Shown piece by piece: positions 7,873 to 17,664 of a DNA stretch of 64,000 bases. This stretch comes from Corynebacterium ulceribovis DSM 45146 (lineage in GTDB: Bacteria; Actinomycetota; Actinomycetes; Mycobacteriales; Mycobacteriaceae). The notes under the pieces are model-generated. The model saw only the letters and a program-made list of their open reading frames with translations, was not told the origin of the DNA and ran no database searches. The translations under genes and the position numbers were made by a program. The stretch is from the NCBI RefSeq assembly GCF_000372445.1, contig NZ_AQUY01000001.1, positions 874,824 to 938,823 on the forward strand. Direction: 5' to 3'. Positions within the stretch are counted from its first letter, which is position 1; each line of letters opens with the position of its first letter.

Positions 7873-9299
7873 CTACCGTCGCCATCGTCGGCGCAGGTAT
7901 CAGCGGCCTAACTGCCGCCTGGTCCGTGCGCCGTGAATTGCCAGCAGCTCAAATCATCGTCTTTGAAGGAGAAGCGCAGGCAGGTGGCAAACTGCGCACA
8001 ACCGACATGGCGACCGGACCGGTGGAAATCGGCGCGGAAGCGTGGCTCGCGGTGCGCCCTGAGATCACCGACCTAGTCCGCCGTTTGGACTTGTCTGACC
8101 ATGTAGTCGAACCGTCGCAGGCTAGCTCGGCGCTGTACTGCAACGGTGCGCTCCATGACATGCCGAAGGCAACCTTGATGGGGATCCCGGCTTCGTCAGA
8201 GTCGGTGGCTGGCCTCGTGGACGCCGACACCGCTGCGAAAATTGACGCAGAAGGCGACCCAGCTAAGGCAATCCCGCTGCCGTGGGAACCGGGCGATGAC
8301 ATGCTCTTGGGCACCCTGATTCGGGAACGCCTCGGCCAGCAGGTTGTCGACCACATCGCGTCACCGCTCATCGGCGGGGTGTATTCAGCCCTGGCCGACG
8401 ACTTGGGTGTGCGCGCTGCGGTACCGCAACTGGCTCAAGAACTCGACACGATGATTGCCGAAGGTGAACCTGCGTCAGTGACCGGGGCAGTGTCCCGAAT
8501 TATTGCGCGCCGCCCAACGTTGCAACCCGGCGCCGGCCGAAAGGCAGTGTTCAACACCCTTAGTTGCGGTTATAGGGAGCTTATTGACGCTTTGATTGAC
8601 CGCAGTGATGCAGAGGTGCGTTATGGCACTCGGGTGGAAGCGATTGCGCGGACCTCTGGTGGCTTCACCATCGAGTCGCGCCGCATCGACTCCGAGGGTG
8701 ACCAAGTGGACCGCATCGATGTTGATGCTGTGGTTGTGGCGGCACCTGCTGATGCCACTGCGAAACTGCTCACTGAACTGAACGCTGACGCAGCTGAGAT
8801 TATCGGTTCGGTGGATTTGGCTAGTTCCGCGGTAGTGGCGCTGCGCTACGACTCGGATGCGGGACTGCCGCAGCACTCTGGCATTTTGATTGCCGCAGAC
8901 GCACCAGTAAAGGCGAAGGCCTTTACGTTCTCGTCGCGGAAGTGGCCACATTTGGGTGACCGTGGCGGTGCCATTGTGCGAGCTAGCTTTGGCCGGTTCA
9001 AGGACGACTGGGCGGTGCACCAGTCTGACGACGACCTAGTGGCGATGGCTGTTGCTGACTTGGAAACCATCACTGGGTTTGCGCAGGAGCCAGCAGAAAC
9101 TCTGGTGCAGCGGTGGTGGGGTGGATTGCCTCGATATGGGGTTGGCCACAGCCGATTGATGGAGATCGCGAACGCAGAGTTGGCTGAGACTGAAGGTGTT
9201 GCCATTGCTGGGGCATTCATGTCTGGCGTTGGCGTGCCAGCTTGTTTGAATAGTGCCTACGCCGCTGCGGATAAAATCGTCGCTGACTTGCGGAAATAG
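7869..9299 (+). CDS. hemY: Coproporphyrinogen III oxidase (HemY/CgoX family)
   Basis: This FAD-dependent, oxygen-dependent oxidase family acts on protoporphyrinogen or coproporphyrinogen. Because hemQ follows, it most likely oxidises coproporphyrinogen III to coproporphyrin III in the Gram-positive pathway. The 476-aa sequence opens with the FAD dinucleotide fold AIVGAGISGLTAAW, then GGKLRT, and ends with the flavin-binding motif VAIAGAFMSGVGVPACLNSAYAAA. The GTG start at 7869 overlaps the hemE stop. A copy of the CGTCAATAAGC word (minus orientation) lies inside it at 8579. The hemY, hemG and cgoX names are used interchangeably for this family. Confidence 0.94.
   Translation: MTTVAIVGAGISGLTAAWSVRRELPAAQIIVFEGEAQAGGKLRTTDMATGPVEIGAEAWLAVRPEITDLVRRLDLSDHVVEPSQASSALYCNGALHDMPKATLMGIPASSESVAGLVDADTAAKIDAEGDPAKAIPLPWEPGDDMLLGTLIRERLGQQVVDHIASPLIGGVYSALADDLGVRAAVPQLAQELDTMIAEGEPASVTGAVSRIIARRPTLQPGAGRKAVFNTLSCGYRELIDALIDRSDAEVRYGTRVEAIARTSGGFTIESRRIDSEGDQVDRIDVDAVVVAAPADATAKLLTELNADAAEIIGSVDLASSAVVALRYDSDAGLPQHSGILIAADAPVKAKAFTFSSRKWPHLGDRGGAIVRASFGRFKDDWAVHQSDDDLVAMAVADLETITGFAQEPAETLVQRWWGGLPRYGVGHSRLMEIANAELAETEGVAIAGAFMSGVGVPACLNSAYAAADKIVADLRK
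8579..8589 (-). repeat. CGTCAATAAGC word, minus orientation, in hemY
   Basis: Exact copy. Read in gene frame it encodes part of ELID. See the finding on this word. Confidence 0.9.
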
Positions 9300-9372
9300 T
9301 TTCTCAAGGGAGCTGGCGCAAATAGGGGGTAGGGTACTTCTAATTAGTTTCAGTTAGGGTAACCTTTGACCT

Positions 9373-10070
9373 ATGGCAGAGCGTCTTGACTTCAAAAAGC
9401 TGAATGAAATGAAACGGTTCTCCTTGATCTCAGTCTTCAAGGCTGAGCAGGGAGCACTTGACGGAAACCGCGACGCGGCCGTCACTAACGCACGCGAGTT
9501 TTTCGCACAGTACGACGACGCCGATCTGGAGATCCGTGGTATCTACGACATCTCGGGTCTGCGCGCCGAAGCTGACTTCATGATCTGGGCCCACGCCGAA
9601 ACCGCAGAAGAACTCCAGGAGTTCTACAAGGCATTCCTGCGCGAAACCACCCTGGGTCAAATCTCCATCTGCGAATGGTCCGAAATGTCGCTGCACCAGC
9701 CAGCGGAATTCAACCAGTCGCACCTGCCGTCCTTCATCATGGGCGAAGAACCAGGTGCTTGGCTGTGCGTCTACCCATTCATCCGGAGCTACGAGTGGTA
9801 CCTCATGGAACCGAAGGAACGTCGCCGCATCCTCGCGGAGCACGGCGCGAACGCCCGAGACTTCCCAGACGTCCGTGCCAACACGGTGCCAGCCTTCGGC
9901 CTGGGCGACTACGAATGGATCCTGGCGTTTGAAGCGCCGGCCCCAGAACGCATTCTGGAGCTGATGTACAAGATGCGCTACACCGAAGCGCGCCTGCACG
10001 TGCGCGAAGAAGTCCCATTCTTCACCGGCCGCCGAGTCGCGGACATCGCCGAAATCATCACCACGCTGCC

Positions 10071-10074
<4 letters not shown>
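9373..10074 (+). CDS. hemQ: Coproheme decarboxylase (HemQ/ChdC)
   Basis: ChdC carries out the last step of coproporphyrin-dependent haem synthesis, converting iron-coproporphyrin III to haem b using peroxide. The 233-aa protein is an actinobacterial ChdC. From the translation, Y134 (YPFIRSYEWY) is the catalytic tyrosine, H117 (NQSHLPSF) the distal histidine and H157 (ILAEHGANAR) the haem ligand, each one position below C. diphtheriae Y135, H118 and H158. A TAGGGT -10 at 9355-9360 puts transcription start only a few bases before the ATG, so it may have its own promoter. Its TAA overlaps the stop of thiF on the other strand. Confidence 0.96.
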
Positions 10075-12237
<2,163 letters not shown>

Positions 12238-12239
12238 GG

Positions 12240-13406
12240 TTACACGCTTCCTTCTTGTGTCGTCATTGCTGGGGTAGAGAATCGGAGCGGGTTGATTGCC
12301 TGCGCAAACTCTGGGGCAATGGGTTCGTTAGTAATAATGTCTGCAGTTAGATCAGCGCCAATTGCGGTGAGCAATATTCCATGCCGGAAGAAACCACCGG
12401 AAAGCACCAGTCCATCGGCGATGTAGCCAATCAGCGGCACATCATCTGGGGAACCTGGTCGTGCCCGGGCCGTCATTTCGTAGATTTCGCAGTCCACCAG
12501 CCCTGGCACAATGCGCTGGCCATCGCGCAGCAGCTGGTACACACCTTCTGCAGACACTCCAGCGCAGGAATCTTCCCGGCTGGTGGCACCCAGCACAATA
12601 GTGCCGTCGGCGCGCGGCACGATATACACCGGCCGACCCTGCACCACACCGCGCACCACTCGTGTGACCAGCGGCTGCAGATGTTGCGGAACGCGAAGGC
12701 GCAGGACATCACCGTGCACAGGACGGATCGGCAGCTGCACGGCCTCTGGCATCCCGCCAATTTCTGGAATATCAACGCCGGCGGCGACCACAGTGACATC
12801 GGCAGACAGTTCGCGGCCAGACTCCAGCTGCACGCCGGTTACCCGGCCGTCAGACCAAGTGAGCTGTGTGACTTTGTCGTACACCATCGCGTCAGCAAGC
12901 ACATGTACTAACGCCGCGCACAACGAACGCGGATTGATTTGGTGGTCGGACGGGACGTGCACCGCGCCGGAAATCTTCGGGCCTAACCCCGGCTCCAGCT
13001 GGCGGGCGGTTGTCGCGGTGACCATATCCACTGCCATACCCAAATCGGACTGCAGCGCCATCAACTCCCGCAGCGTGGTGCGGTCAGCACTATCGCCAGC
13101 CACGACGATCGTTTCCGTTTCCAGATACCCGACGTCCATCCTAGACTCGGCGACGATTTCCTCGGCGAAGCTACGGTAGCGGCGCCCCGACTCAATCATT
13201 AGTGGGTAGAGGCCTGGCTGGTCCCACACCACTTCGGTGATGGGGGCGAGCATCCCGGCCGCCGCATATGCTGCGCCAGAGCCCGGCTCTGGGTCCACGA
13301 GGGTGACACTCACACCGCGTTGCCGCAGCCGCCAAGCCGTAGCCAGGCCAATGACTCCGGCACCGATGACCAGTGCAGACTGTGGTGTGTGTTGGGCGTT
13401 GCCCAT
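12240..13406 (-). CDS. thiO: Glycine oxidase ThiO
   Basis: ThiO is an FAD amine oxidase that turns glycine into the iminoglycine used by ThiG. The protein is 388 aa from the ATG at 13406 (MGNAQHTPQ). A TTG two codons earlier is less likely because the AGGGAG of the riboswitch lies 9 bases before this ATG. Motifs are SALVIGAGVIGLATAW (FAD fold), a GAAYAAAGMLAPITE substrate loop, and VLSGGFFRHGILLTAIGADL at the C-terminus. It is the first gene of the operon and is controlled by the TPP riboswitch overlapping its ribosome binding site. Confidence 0.95.
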   Translation of the reverse strand: MGNAQHTPQSALVIGAGVIGLATAWRLRQRGVSVTLVDPEPGSGAAYAAAGMLAPITEVVWDQPGLYPLMIESGRRYRSFAEEIVAESRMDVGYLETETIVVAGDSADRTTLRELMALQSDLGMAVDMVTATTARQLEPGLGPKISGAVHVPSDHQINPRSLCAALVHVLADAMVYDKVTQLTWSDGRVTGVQLESGRELSADVTVVAAGVDIPEIGGMPEAVQLPIRPVHGDVLRLRVPQHLQPLVTRVVRGVVQGRPVYIVPRADGTIVLGATSREDSCAGVSAEGVYQLLRDGQRIVPGLVDCEIYEMTARARPGSPDDVPLIGYIADGLVLSGGFFRHGILLTAIGADLTADIITNEPIAPEFAQAINPLRFSTPAMTTQEGSV

Positions 13407-13414
13407 ATGCAATC

Positions 13415-13495
13415 TCTCCCTCCGGCGGCATGACCCGCATCAGGTTCAAAGCGGTTGAGCAGTGCTCTCTCAGCCCGAAATAGGCACCCGCGGAT
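13415..13495 (-). promoter_or_regulatory. TPP riboswitch (THI element) controlling thiO-S-G-F
   Basis: On the minus strand the conserved thi-box pieces occur in order: GGGTGCC (13489-13483), CTGAGA (13473-13468), GAACCTGAT (13447-13439) and the closing AGGGAG (13421-13416). The spacing fits the aptamer that binds thiamine pyrophosphate. AGGGAG is also a good ribosome binding site 9 bases before the thiO ATG, so ligand binding should hide it and block translation. I see no terminator hairpin with a U-tract, which argues for translational rather than transcriptional control. Confidence 0.93.
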
Positions 13496-13505
13496 TTCCT
13501 CTCAC

Positions 13506-13511
13506 TAGTAT
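13506..13511 (+). promoter_or_regulatory. Putative -10 of thiE, leaderless transcript
   Basis: TAGTAT lies 8 bases before the thiE ATG at 13519, which places the transcription start at or within a base of the start codon. The AGGAG at 13512-13516 is only 2 bases from the ATG, too close to work as a ribosome binding site. If so, thiE escapes the TPP riboswitch that controls the divergent operon. Confidence 0.45.
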
Positions 13512-13518
13512 AGGAGCC

Positions 13519-14202
13519 ATGAATGCATCGTCACACCAGCCCTCCGACCTGCGCCGCACCCGAGCCGAGAAGCTCGCCGACGCCCGCCTGTACCTCTGCA
13601 TTGATTCCCGCAGCGAACAAGGCGACCTTGAGGAGTTTCTGCACGCGGCTTACGAAGGTGGCGTAGACATTATTCAGCTGCGGGATAAAAGGATTGAGGC
13701 CCGCGCGGAAATTGCCGCGTTGGAGTTGCTTGGTGACGTTGCCCGGCAACACGATAAATTGTTTGCCGCCAATGACCGCGCAGATGTGTGCTTATTGACG
13801 GGAGCCGATGTCTTTCACGTTGGACAGAAAGACCTCACGTCGGAGCAAGTGCGCCGAGTACTTGGGCCAGACGTGCTACTCGGGCGGTCCAACAACTCGC
13901 TGGTGCAGTTCGCTGAATCCTATGCCGACCCGGAACTGGACTACGCCGTAATCGGGCCGGTGTGGGAGACCCCAACGAAGCCAGGGCGGCCTGCTGTTGG
14001 CCTTGACACCGTGCGAGCAGTCGCTGAGCATGTGGCCAATGTGGGCGGGGATAAACCATGGTGGGGCATCGGGGGAGTCAACGCCGACACCACCCCTGAG
14101 GTTATGGCTGCTGGTGCGCAGCGGATTGTGGTGGTGCGGGCAATTGCTGATGCCGCCGACCCAGAAGCCGCGGCTCGGGAACTAAAGAACCTGGTTGGTT
14201 AA
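13519..14202 (+). CDS. thiE: Thiamine-phosphate synthase
   Basis: ThiE joins the pyrimidine and thiazole halves into thiamine phosphate. The 227-aa TIM-barrel enzyme starts at the ATG at 13519 (MNASSHQPSD); the longer open frame would run back through the riboswitch. Motifs are DIIQLRDKRIEARAE (pyrophosphate binding), the NDRADVC strand, HVGQKDL and the phosphate loop IGGVNADTTPEVMAAGAQRIVVVRAI. It is divergent from thiO. A CGTCAATAAGC copy lies inside it at 13790, where it supplies a TTA leucine codon, unusual in this G+C-rich DNA. Confidence 0.95.
   Translation: MNASSHQPSDLRRTRAEKLADARLYLCIDSRSEQGDLEEFLHAAYEGGVDIIQLRDKRIEARAEIAALELLGDVARQHDKLFAANDRADVCLLTGADVFHVGQKDLTSEQVRRVLGPDVLLGRSNNSLVQFAESYADPELDYAVIGPVWETPTKPGRPAVGLDTVRAVAEHVANVGGDKPWWGIGGVNADTTPEVMAAGAQRIVVVRAIADAADPEAAARELKNLVG
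13790..13800 (-). repeat. CGTCAATAAGC word, minus orientation, in thiE
   Basis: Exact copy. The gene frame reads CLLT through it, using a TTA leucine codon. Confidence 0.9.
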
Positions 14203-14210
14203 GCCGCGAC

Positions 14211-14243
14211 GTGACTACTCGGTGAGTACTCGGTGACTACTCG
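14211..14243 (+). repeat. Three imperfect tandem 11-bp repeats after thiE
   Basis: GTGACTACTCG, GTGAGTACTCG and GTGACTACTCG follow each other from just after the thiE stop into the last codons of msrB, which is on the other strand. The middle unit holds the palindrome GAGTACTC. There is no T-run, so this is not a clear terminator for the convergent genes. Confidence 0.6.
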
Positions 14244-14662
14244 GCTGCGTCGAGCCGCAGACTAATCGAATTGATGCAATATCGAAGGTCAGTTGGGGTG
14301 TCGTAGCCTTCACCTTCGAAAACATGACCAAGGTGACTGTGGCAGTTTGCACACAGCACCTCTACGCGGCGCATGCCCAAGGAATTATCAACTCGTTCGA
14401 TAACCCGATCGCCAGCGAGCGGGGAGAAAAAGGATGGCCAGCCGCAATGGCTATGGAACTTTTCTGCCGAGCGGAAAAGTTCGCTGCCGCACGCCCTACA
14501 GGAATAGACACCAACAGTTTCAGTGTCCGTGTATTCGCCGACATACGGCGGCTCGGTGCCAGCTTCTCGCAGCACATGGAACTCCTGTGGAGTCAGTCGT
14601 TCCCGCCACTGCGCGTCAGTGAGTTGTTGCCAGTTCTGTGGATTCGTCTCGTTGGTCGTCAT
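14237..14662 (-). CDS. msrB: Peptide-methionine (R)-S-oxide reductase
   Basis: MsrB repairs methionine R-sulfoxide in proteins. The 141-aa cytoplasmic protein has the catalytic cysteine C129 in RYCINSISL and four zinc cysteines in two CxxC pairs (C55/C58 and C104/C107). HSHCGWPSF and LGHVFEGEGY are family signatures. The ATG at 14662 lies 47 bp inside the end of aftC, an unusually long overlap; no later in-frame ATG would keep the conserved N-terminal helix. The aftC-msrB adjacency is shared with mycobacteria (Rv2673-Rv2674). Confidence 0.95.
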   Translation of the reverse strand: MTTNETNPQNWQQLTDAQWRERLTPQEFHVLREAGTEPPYVGEYTDTETVGVYSCRACGSELFRSAEKFHSHCGWPSFFSPLAGDRVIERVDNSLGMRRVEVLCANCHSHLGHVFEGEGYDTPTDLRYCINSISLRLDAAE

Positions 14663-15869
14663 GCCCCGAGTCTAGAGAATTCGTATCCGAGGCACGCCAC
14701 CAAAACGTCATAAAGCACGAAACTGCAATCAGTAACACCCAGCCGACCGCAGGGGCCGCCCACCCAACCCACATTGACGTGATGCCAATGCGGTTGATGC
14801 GCGAGGACAAATCCAACAGGAAGAGCGCCGCAGCAACCCACGCCACAGGGTTATGGAACACCGACCGGCGCAGCACCACTGTGTAGAGCATCGGGAACAA
14901 CAGCATGGAGTAGTACTGCTGGCCAAGTGACGACAGGGAAAACCCGGCAAGCAACAGCATCCCGGAGCTGGTCAATAGCCAGAACAATTCTTCCGTGTCG
15001 CGGTAGCGCAGCAGCAGGAGCAAGGTGGCCAGCACTAGGACCCCAACGACCACGCGCCAGAACAAAATCCAGCCTTCCGGCACCCCGAAATAGACGCCCT
15101 GCCCGGAAATCGAGGCATTCGAAAAGTCGCGGACTTCGCCGAGATACGGCAGCAGCTCCGTGAAATACCGGCTTGGCGCGACCATCAACCAGGCGCCGAT
15201 GGCGTTGGACACGACAGTCAGTGCGCCGCCGGAAATAAAGGCTGGCCACCAGGTGCGCCACTTGATAAGCGGCAAGAAGTACAACACTAGAACCACGGGT
15301 TTGATGGTCAAACCGATGCCGAGCAGCAGACCGGCAAGCCATGGTCGATCCGCTCGGAGCAAGAGTAAATAGCCGGTGACCAGCAGAAACAATACACCGT
15401 TGATATTGCTGTAGATGAGCGTGTTCTGCACCGTTTCGGTGAGAAATACGGCAAGCAGGCCCAACGGCAAAGCGGGGCCCCGCCGTGAAAAGCCGACCGC
15501 CTTGGTCAATAACGCAATGCCGACGGCCACAGCCGCGGCGTTGACAATAATGAACAGCAGCCGCGCCGAATCGAAATCCGGTAGGTACGCCCACGGTGCC
15601 AGCAACAGTGTGCCGCCAGGGGAGTAGAGGTAGTGCGGATCGACGGTCCAGTACTGCTCGGTGTAAATCGGTTCGCCGTGGATGAACTTCTGCAGCGCAT
15701 TCCACACGGTGGTGAAGTCATCGGTGACGGCGCCATTGACGGCATCGACGAAAATCAGGTGCAGCGCCACAGCAATGGCAAAGGGCCATGCCGCATAGGT
15801 CGCGATGCGGGCGGCCTGGGGCGGCATTGCCAGGGATGCAGGGCGGTCAATTGTCGATGTGGTGCTCAC
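14616..15869 (-). CDS. aftC: Arabinofuranosyltransferase AftC (GT87 membrane glycosyltransferase)
   Basis: This polytopic GT-C enzyme of family GT87 (DUF2029) is assigned as AftC. In mycobacteria and corynebacteria AftC adds alpha-1,3 branches to the arabinan of arabinogalactan, using decaprenyl-phospho-arabinose on the outer face of the membrane. The roughly 417-aa protein has about ten hydrophobic helices, an acidic VTDDFTTVWNAL loop after the first one (typical of GT-C active sites) and a YLYSPGGTLLLAP segment. The GTG at 15869 (MSTTSTIDRP) is the preferred start; a TTG at 15893 would add 8 residues. The call rests on synteny with msrB and a RibD-like gene, as at Rv2671-Rv2674. A mannosyltransferase of the same family is the alternative. 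Confidence 0.82.
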   Translation of the reverse strand: MSTTSTIDRPASLAMPPQAARIATYAAWPFAIAVALHLIFVDAVNGAVTDDFTTVWNALQKFIHGEPIYTEQYWTVDPHYLYSPGGTLLLAPWAYLPDFDSARLLFIIVNAAAVAVGIALLTKAVGFSRRGPALPLGLLAVFLTETVQNTLIYSNINGVLFLLVTGYLLLLRADRPWLAGLLLGIGLTIKPVVLVLYFLPLIKWRTWWPAFISGGALTVVSNAIGAWLMVAPSRYFTELLPYLGEVRDFSNASISGQGVYFGVPEGWILFWRVVVGVLVLATLLLLLRYRDTEELFWLLTSSGMLLLAGFSLSSLGQQYYSMLLFPMLYTVVLRRSVFHNPVAWVAAALFLLDLSSRINRIGITSMWVGWAAPAVGWVLLIAVSCFMTFWWRASDTNSLDSGHDDQRDESTELATTH

Positions 15870-15893
15870 TGGGTCGAGGTTACCTGCTTGCAA

Positions 15894-16622
15894 CTACTGA
15901 CCTGACATAACACGGCGGTAGCGCAGAAAGAGCATGCCGGCATTATCGGAGCTGTGGTCTTCCAGAGTGAACTGGGAGTCCAAGGATGCTGAATTCCCGC
16001 TGAACGTACGGGTTTTGACTGGGTAATTGATGCGTGGGTCAATAGTCAGGTGCAGCACATCAATAGCCTGCGCGGCAAACGCCTGGGCGTAGACCGTTGG
16101 CCCGCCTTCGCACACCACTCGCTGAAACCCGTGGTCCTGCAAAGCTGAAATTGCGGCCGCCACACCTGGTTTTGGTGGGTGAATGACTTGCGCGCCTGCG
16201 TCCTGCAGGGCTTTGAGCTTATTGACGATGTCGGGCTCGGTAGGCACCGGCGTGACAATGATCGGTGGGGTGGCGGCCTCTGTGAAGAATGCGGACTGAG
16301 GATCGAGGCTGAGGTTGTGCGACAAGATGGCAATCGGAGGGTTCGACAGTTGGCCGCGGGAGCGCCGAAGCTCTCGAACATCCTGCGGGAAATGCACTGG
16401 GCCGTAGCTTTCCGCCACCACGGTGGTCGCACCGACCAAAATGACATCCGACCATTGGCGAAGACCCTGAAGCAGTGCTGCATCATTATCGTTGCCGAGC
16501 ACATGCGACGAACCACCGATGCTGGCGACACCATTAATCGACTGGATAGCCACCGCACGGGTTTCCGGGGTAGTGGCCGGCAGTGTTGGGCCGATCAGCT
16601 TGTCCATATCAATCGTGTCCAT
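15894..16622 (-). CDS. RibD C-terminal-domain reductase (Rv2671-like)
   Basis: This 242-aa stand-alone protein has the fold of the C-terminal reductase domain of RibD (5-amino-6-ribosylaminouracil phosphate reductase) and lacks the deaminase domain. The start is the ATG at 16622 (MDTIDMDKLIGP) after GGAGC; the upstream extension in the frame has no support. Visible parts are VILVGATTVVAESYG, a substrate/NADPH-type loop, VVCEGGPTVYAQ, and DVLHLTIDPRI. The mycobacterial orthologue has been reported to show dihydrofolate-reductase-like activity. Its job here is uncertain. It begins just upstream of aftC on the same strand and may be co-transcribed. Confidence 0.82.
   Translation of the reverse strand: MDTIDMDKLIGPTLPATTPETRAVAIQSINGVASIGGSSHVLGNDNDAALLQGLRQWSDVILVGATTVVAESYGPVHFPQDVRELRRSRGQLSNPPIAILSHNLSLDPQSAFFTEAATPPIIVTPVPTEPDIVNKLKALQDAGAQVIHPPKPGVAAAISALQDHGFQRVVCEGGPTVYAQAFAAQAIDVLHLTIDPRINYPVKTRTFSGNSASLDSQFTLEDHSSDNAGMLFLRYRRVMSGQ
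16217..16227 (-). repeat. CGTCAATAAGC word, minus orientation, in RibD-like gene
   Basis: Exact copy. The gene frame reads VNKL. Confidence 0.9.
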
Positions 16623-16713
16623 CGTCAGTGCTCCTGCTTGTCGGGACCATGGCAGAAGTTGCCATGGGTGCAAAAGTGGTTAAAACCAAAAGTACCTGAC
16701 AGCAAAATACAAA

Positions 16714-16754
16714 ACCGCCCTCGGTGATAGGATCTCTTCTTCACCGAGGGCGGT
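16714..16754 (-). terminator. Terminator of the tRNA operon
   Basis: A perfect 14-bp stem (ACCGCCCTCGGTGA at 16714-16727 with TCACCGAGGGCGGT at 16741-16754) closes a 13-base loop. Read on the minus strand it is followed by TTTTGTATTTTG, a good U-rich tail. It lies just after the last tRNA of the minus-strand cluster. Confidence 0.9.
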
Positions 16755-16760
16755 ACTCAG

Positions 16761-16833
16761 AGCGGATGACGGGATTCGAACCCGCGACCCTCACCTTGGC
16801 AAGGTGATGCGCTACCAGCTGCGCTACATCCGC
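16761..16833 (-). tRNA. tRNA-Gly (GCC), copy 1
   Basis: On the minus strand the cloverleaf folds with acceptor GCGGATG/CATCCGC, anticodon loop TTGCCAA (anticodon GCC, glycine), and the T-loop GGTTCGAATCC. The discriminator is T, and CCA is not encoded. The 72-bp body is identical to the second tRNA-Gly copy at 17097-17168. It is the last tRNA of the operon. Confidence 0.97.
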
Positions 16834-16865
16834 ACAATCAGCTTCGACATTCATCAAAGATGATT

Positions 16866-16940
16866 TGGTGCGCGATACTGGGATTGAACCAGTGACCTCT
16901 TCCGTGTCAGGGAAGCGCTCTCCCGCTGAGCTAATCGCGC
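16866..16940 (-). tRNA. tRNA-Val (GAC)
   Basis: On the minus strand GCGCGAT pairs with ATCGCGC. The anticodon loop is CTGACAC (anticodon GAC, valine) and the T-arm is GGTTCAATCCC. The discriminator A is followed by an encoded CCA. It is the third of four tRNAs in the operon. Confidence 0.97.
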
Positions 16941-16959
16941 TTGGAGCCGTAAGGCTTTG

Positions 16960-17030
16960 AGGTGGAAACGGGAATCGAACCCGTGTGCACGGTTTTGCAG
17001 ACCGTTGCCTCACCACTCGGCCATTCCACC
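16960..17030 (-). tRNA. tRNA-Cys (GCA)
   Basis: On the minus strand the acceptor stem is GGTGGAA/TTCCACC. The anticodon loop is CTGCAAA (anticodon GCA, cysteine) and the T-arm is GGTTCGATTCC. The discriminator is T, and CCA is not encoded. It is the second of four in the operon. Confidence 0.97.
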
Positions 17031-17095
17031 GTGGCGTTTCCGCCTCTGCGGCTTTCTCAAGTTATACCCGAAGGTGATAACTATTCAAAAACCAG

Positions 17096-17168
17096 AGCGG
17101 ATGACGGGATTCGAACCCGCGACCCTCACCTTGGCAAGGTGATGCGCTACCAGCTGCGCTACATCCGC
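17096..17168 (-). tRNA. tRNA-Gly (GCC), copy 2
   Basis: This tRNA is identical over its 72-bp body to the copy at 16762-16833, with anticodon GCC and T as discriminator. It is the first tRNA of the minus-strand operon (Gly-Cys-Val-Gly). The two copies form direct repeats flanking tRNA-Cys and tRNA-Val. Confidence 0.97.
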
Positions 17169-17329
17169 ATGCACCGTGCTTCTTGGCTGTGCCGTTTGCT
17201 TGGTGCGAGAACAAACATTAGCCGGACACTTCCAATAAACACAAATCTGCAGGTAGCTCCGCAAAACTGAGGTGAGTAGTTGGCCGCGAATGTGACGCTA
17301 AATTACATCGATGGGGTTTAGTGGTGCTT

Positions 17330-17362
17330 CGAGAATGGCCCGAGAATGGTCCGAGAATGGTC
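17330..17362 (+). repeat. Three tandem 11-bp repeats
   Basis: CGAGAATGGCC, CGAGAATGGTC and CGAGAATGGTC are arranged head to tail, and the sequence that follows (CGCATGGGTG) is a decayed fourth unit. They lie in the gap between the two tRNA units. The function is unknown and the array may be a slippage product. Confidence 0.75.
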
Positions 17363-17388
17363 CGCATGGGTGAGTGGGTCACCCAAAT

Positions 17389-17399
17389 CGTCAATAAGC
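17389..17399 (+). repeat. CGTCAATAAGC word, plus orientation, intergenic
   Basis: Exact copy in the tRNA intergenic gap, outside any gene. Confidence 0.9.
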
Positions 17400-17542
17400 C
17401 CCTAAGTCCTAACCCTCATTGGCCCCCTCATCGGCCCGGCGGTGGTCGCACACCTCGTGCACAAGGGTGCGGAAGGAAAAGTGCTCAGAGCTGTGCGATT
17501 AGGTGAAACTCTGTGGACCGTGCTAACTTTTCATCTCGTTGC

Positions 17543-17617
17543 GGTCCCATAGCTCAGTGGGAGAGCGTTCCGTTCACACCGGAAAGGTCGCTGGTTCAAT
17601 CCCAGCTGGGACCACCA
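17543..17617 (+). tRNA. tRNA-Val (CAC)
   Basis: GGTCCCA pairs with TGGGACC. The anticodon loop is TTCACAC (anticodon CAC, valine) and the T-arm is GGTTCAATCCC. The discriminator A is followed by an encoded CCA. It has no tRNA neighbour on the plus strand and is followed at once by a hairpin. Confidence 0.97.
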
Positions 17618-17621
17618 CGAC

Positions 17622-17664
17622 GAACCCAAGGTTAAGCATGACAGTGCTGTGCCTTGGGTTCTTT
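17622..17664 (+). terminator. Terminator after tRNA-Val
   Basis: The arms GAACCCAAGG (17622-17631) and CCTTGGGTTC (17652-17661) form a perfect 10-bp stem over a 20-base loop. Only three T residues follow (TTTG), so termination may be modest. Confidence 0.7.

Larger units (their letters stand above)
17169..17542. other. 374-bp gap between divergent tRNA genes, no gene seen
   Basis: No credible coding frame is present; a 61-codon frame at 17321 has repeat-derived, low-complexity sequence and no ribosome binding site. The gap should hold the promoter of the minus-strand tRNA operon and that of tRNA-Val on the plus strand (a TGCTAACTT -10-like stretch near 17522). It also carries three tandem 11-bp repeats at 17330-17362 and one intergenic copy of CGTCAATAAGC at 17389. 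Confidence 0.7.

Noticed and set aside
9346-9375. DtxR box in front of hemQ (TTAGGGTAACCTT)
   Set aside because: Only about 11 of 19 positions fit the consensus and the right half-site is absent; a -10 element explains it better.
17321-17506. Small 61-codon frame between tRNA genes
   Set aside because: Its sequence derives from the tandem repeats, and it has no ribosome binding site or conserved look.
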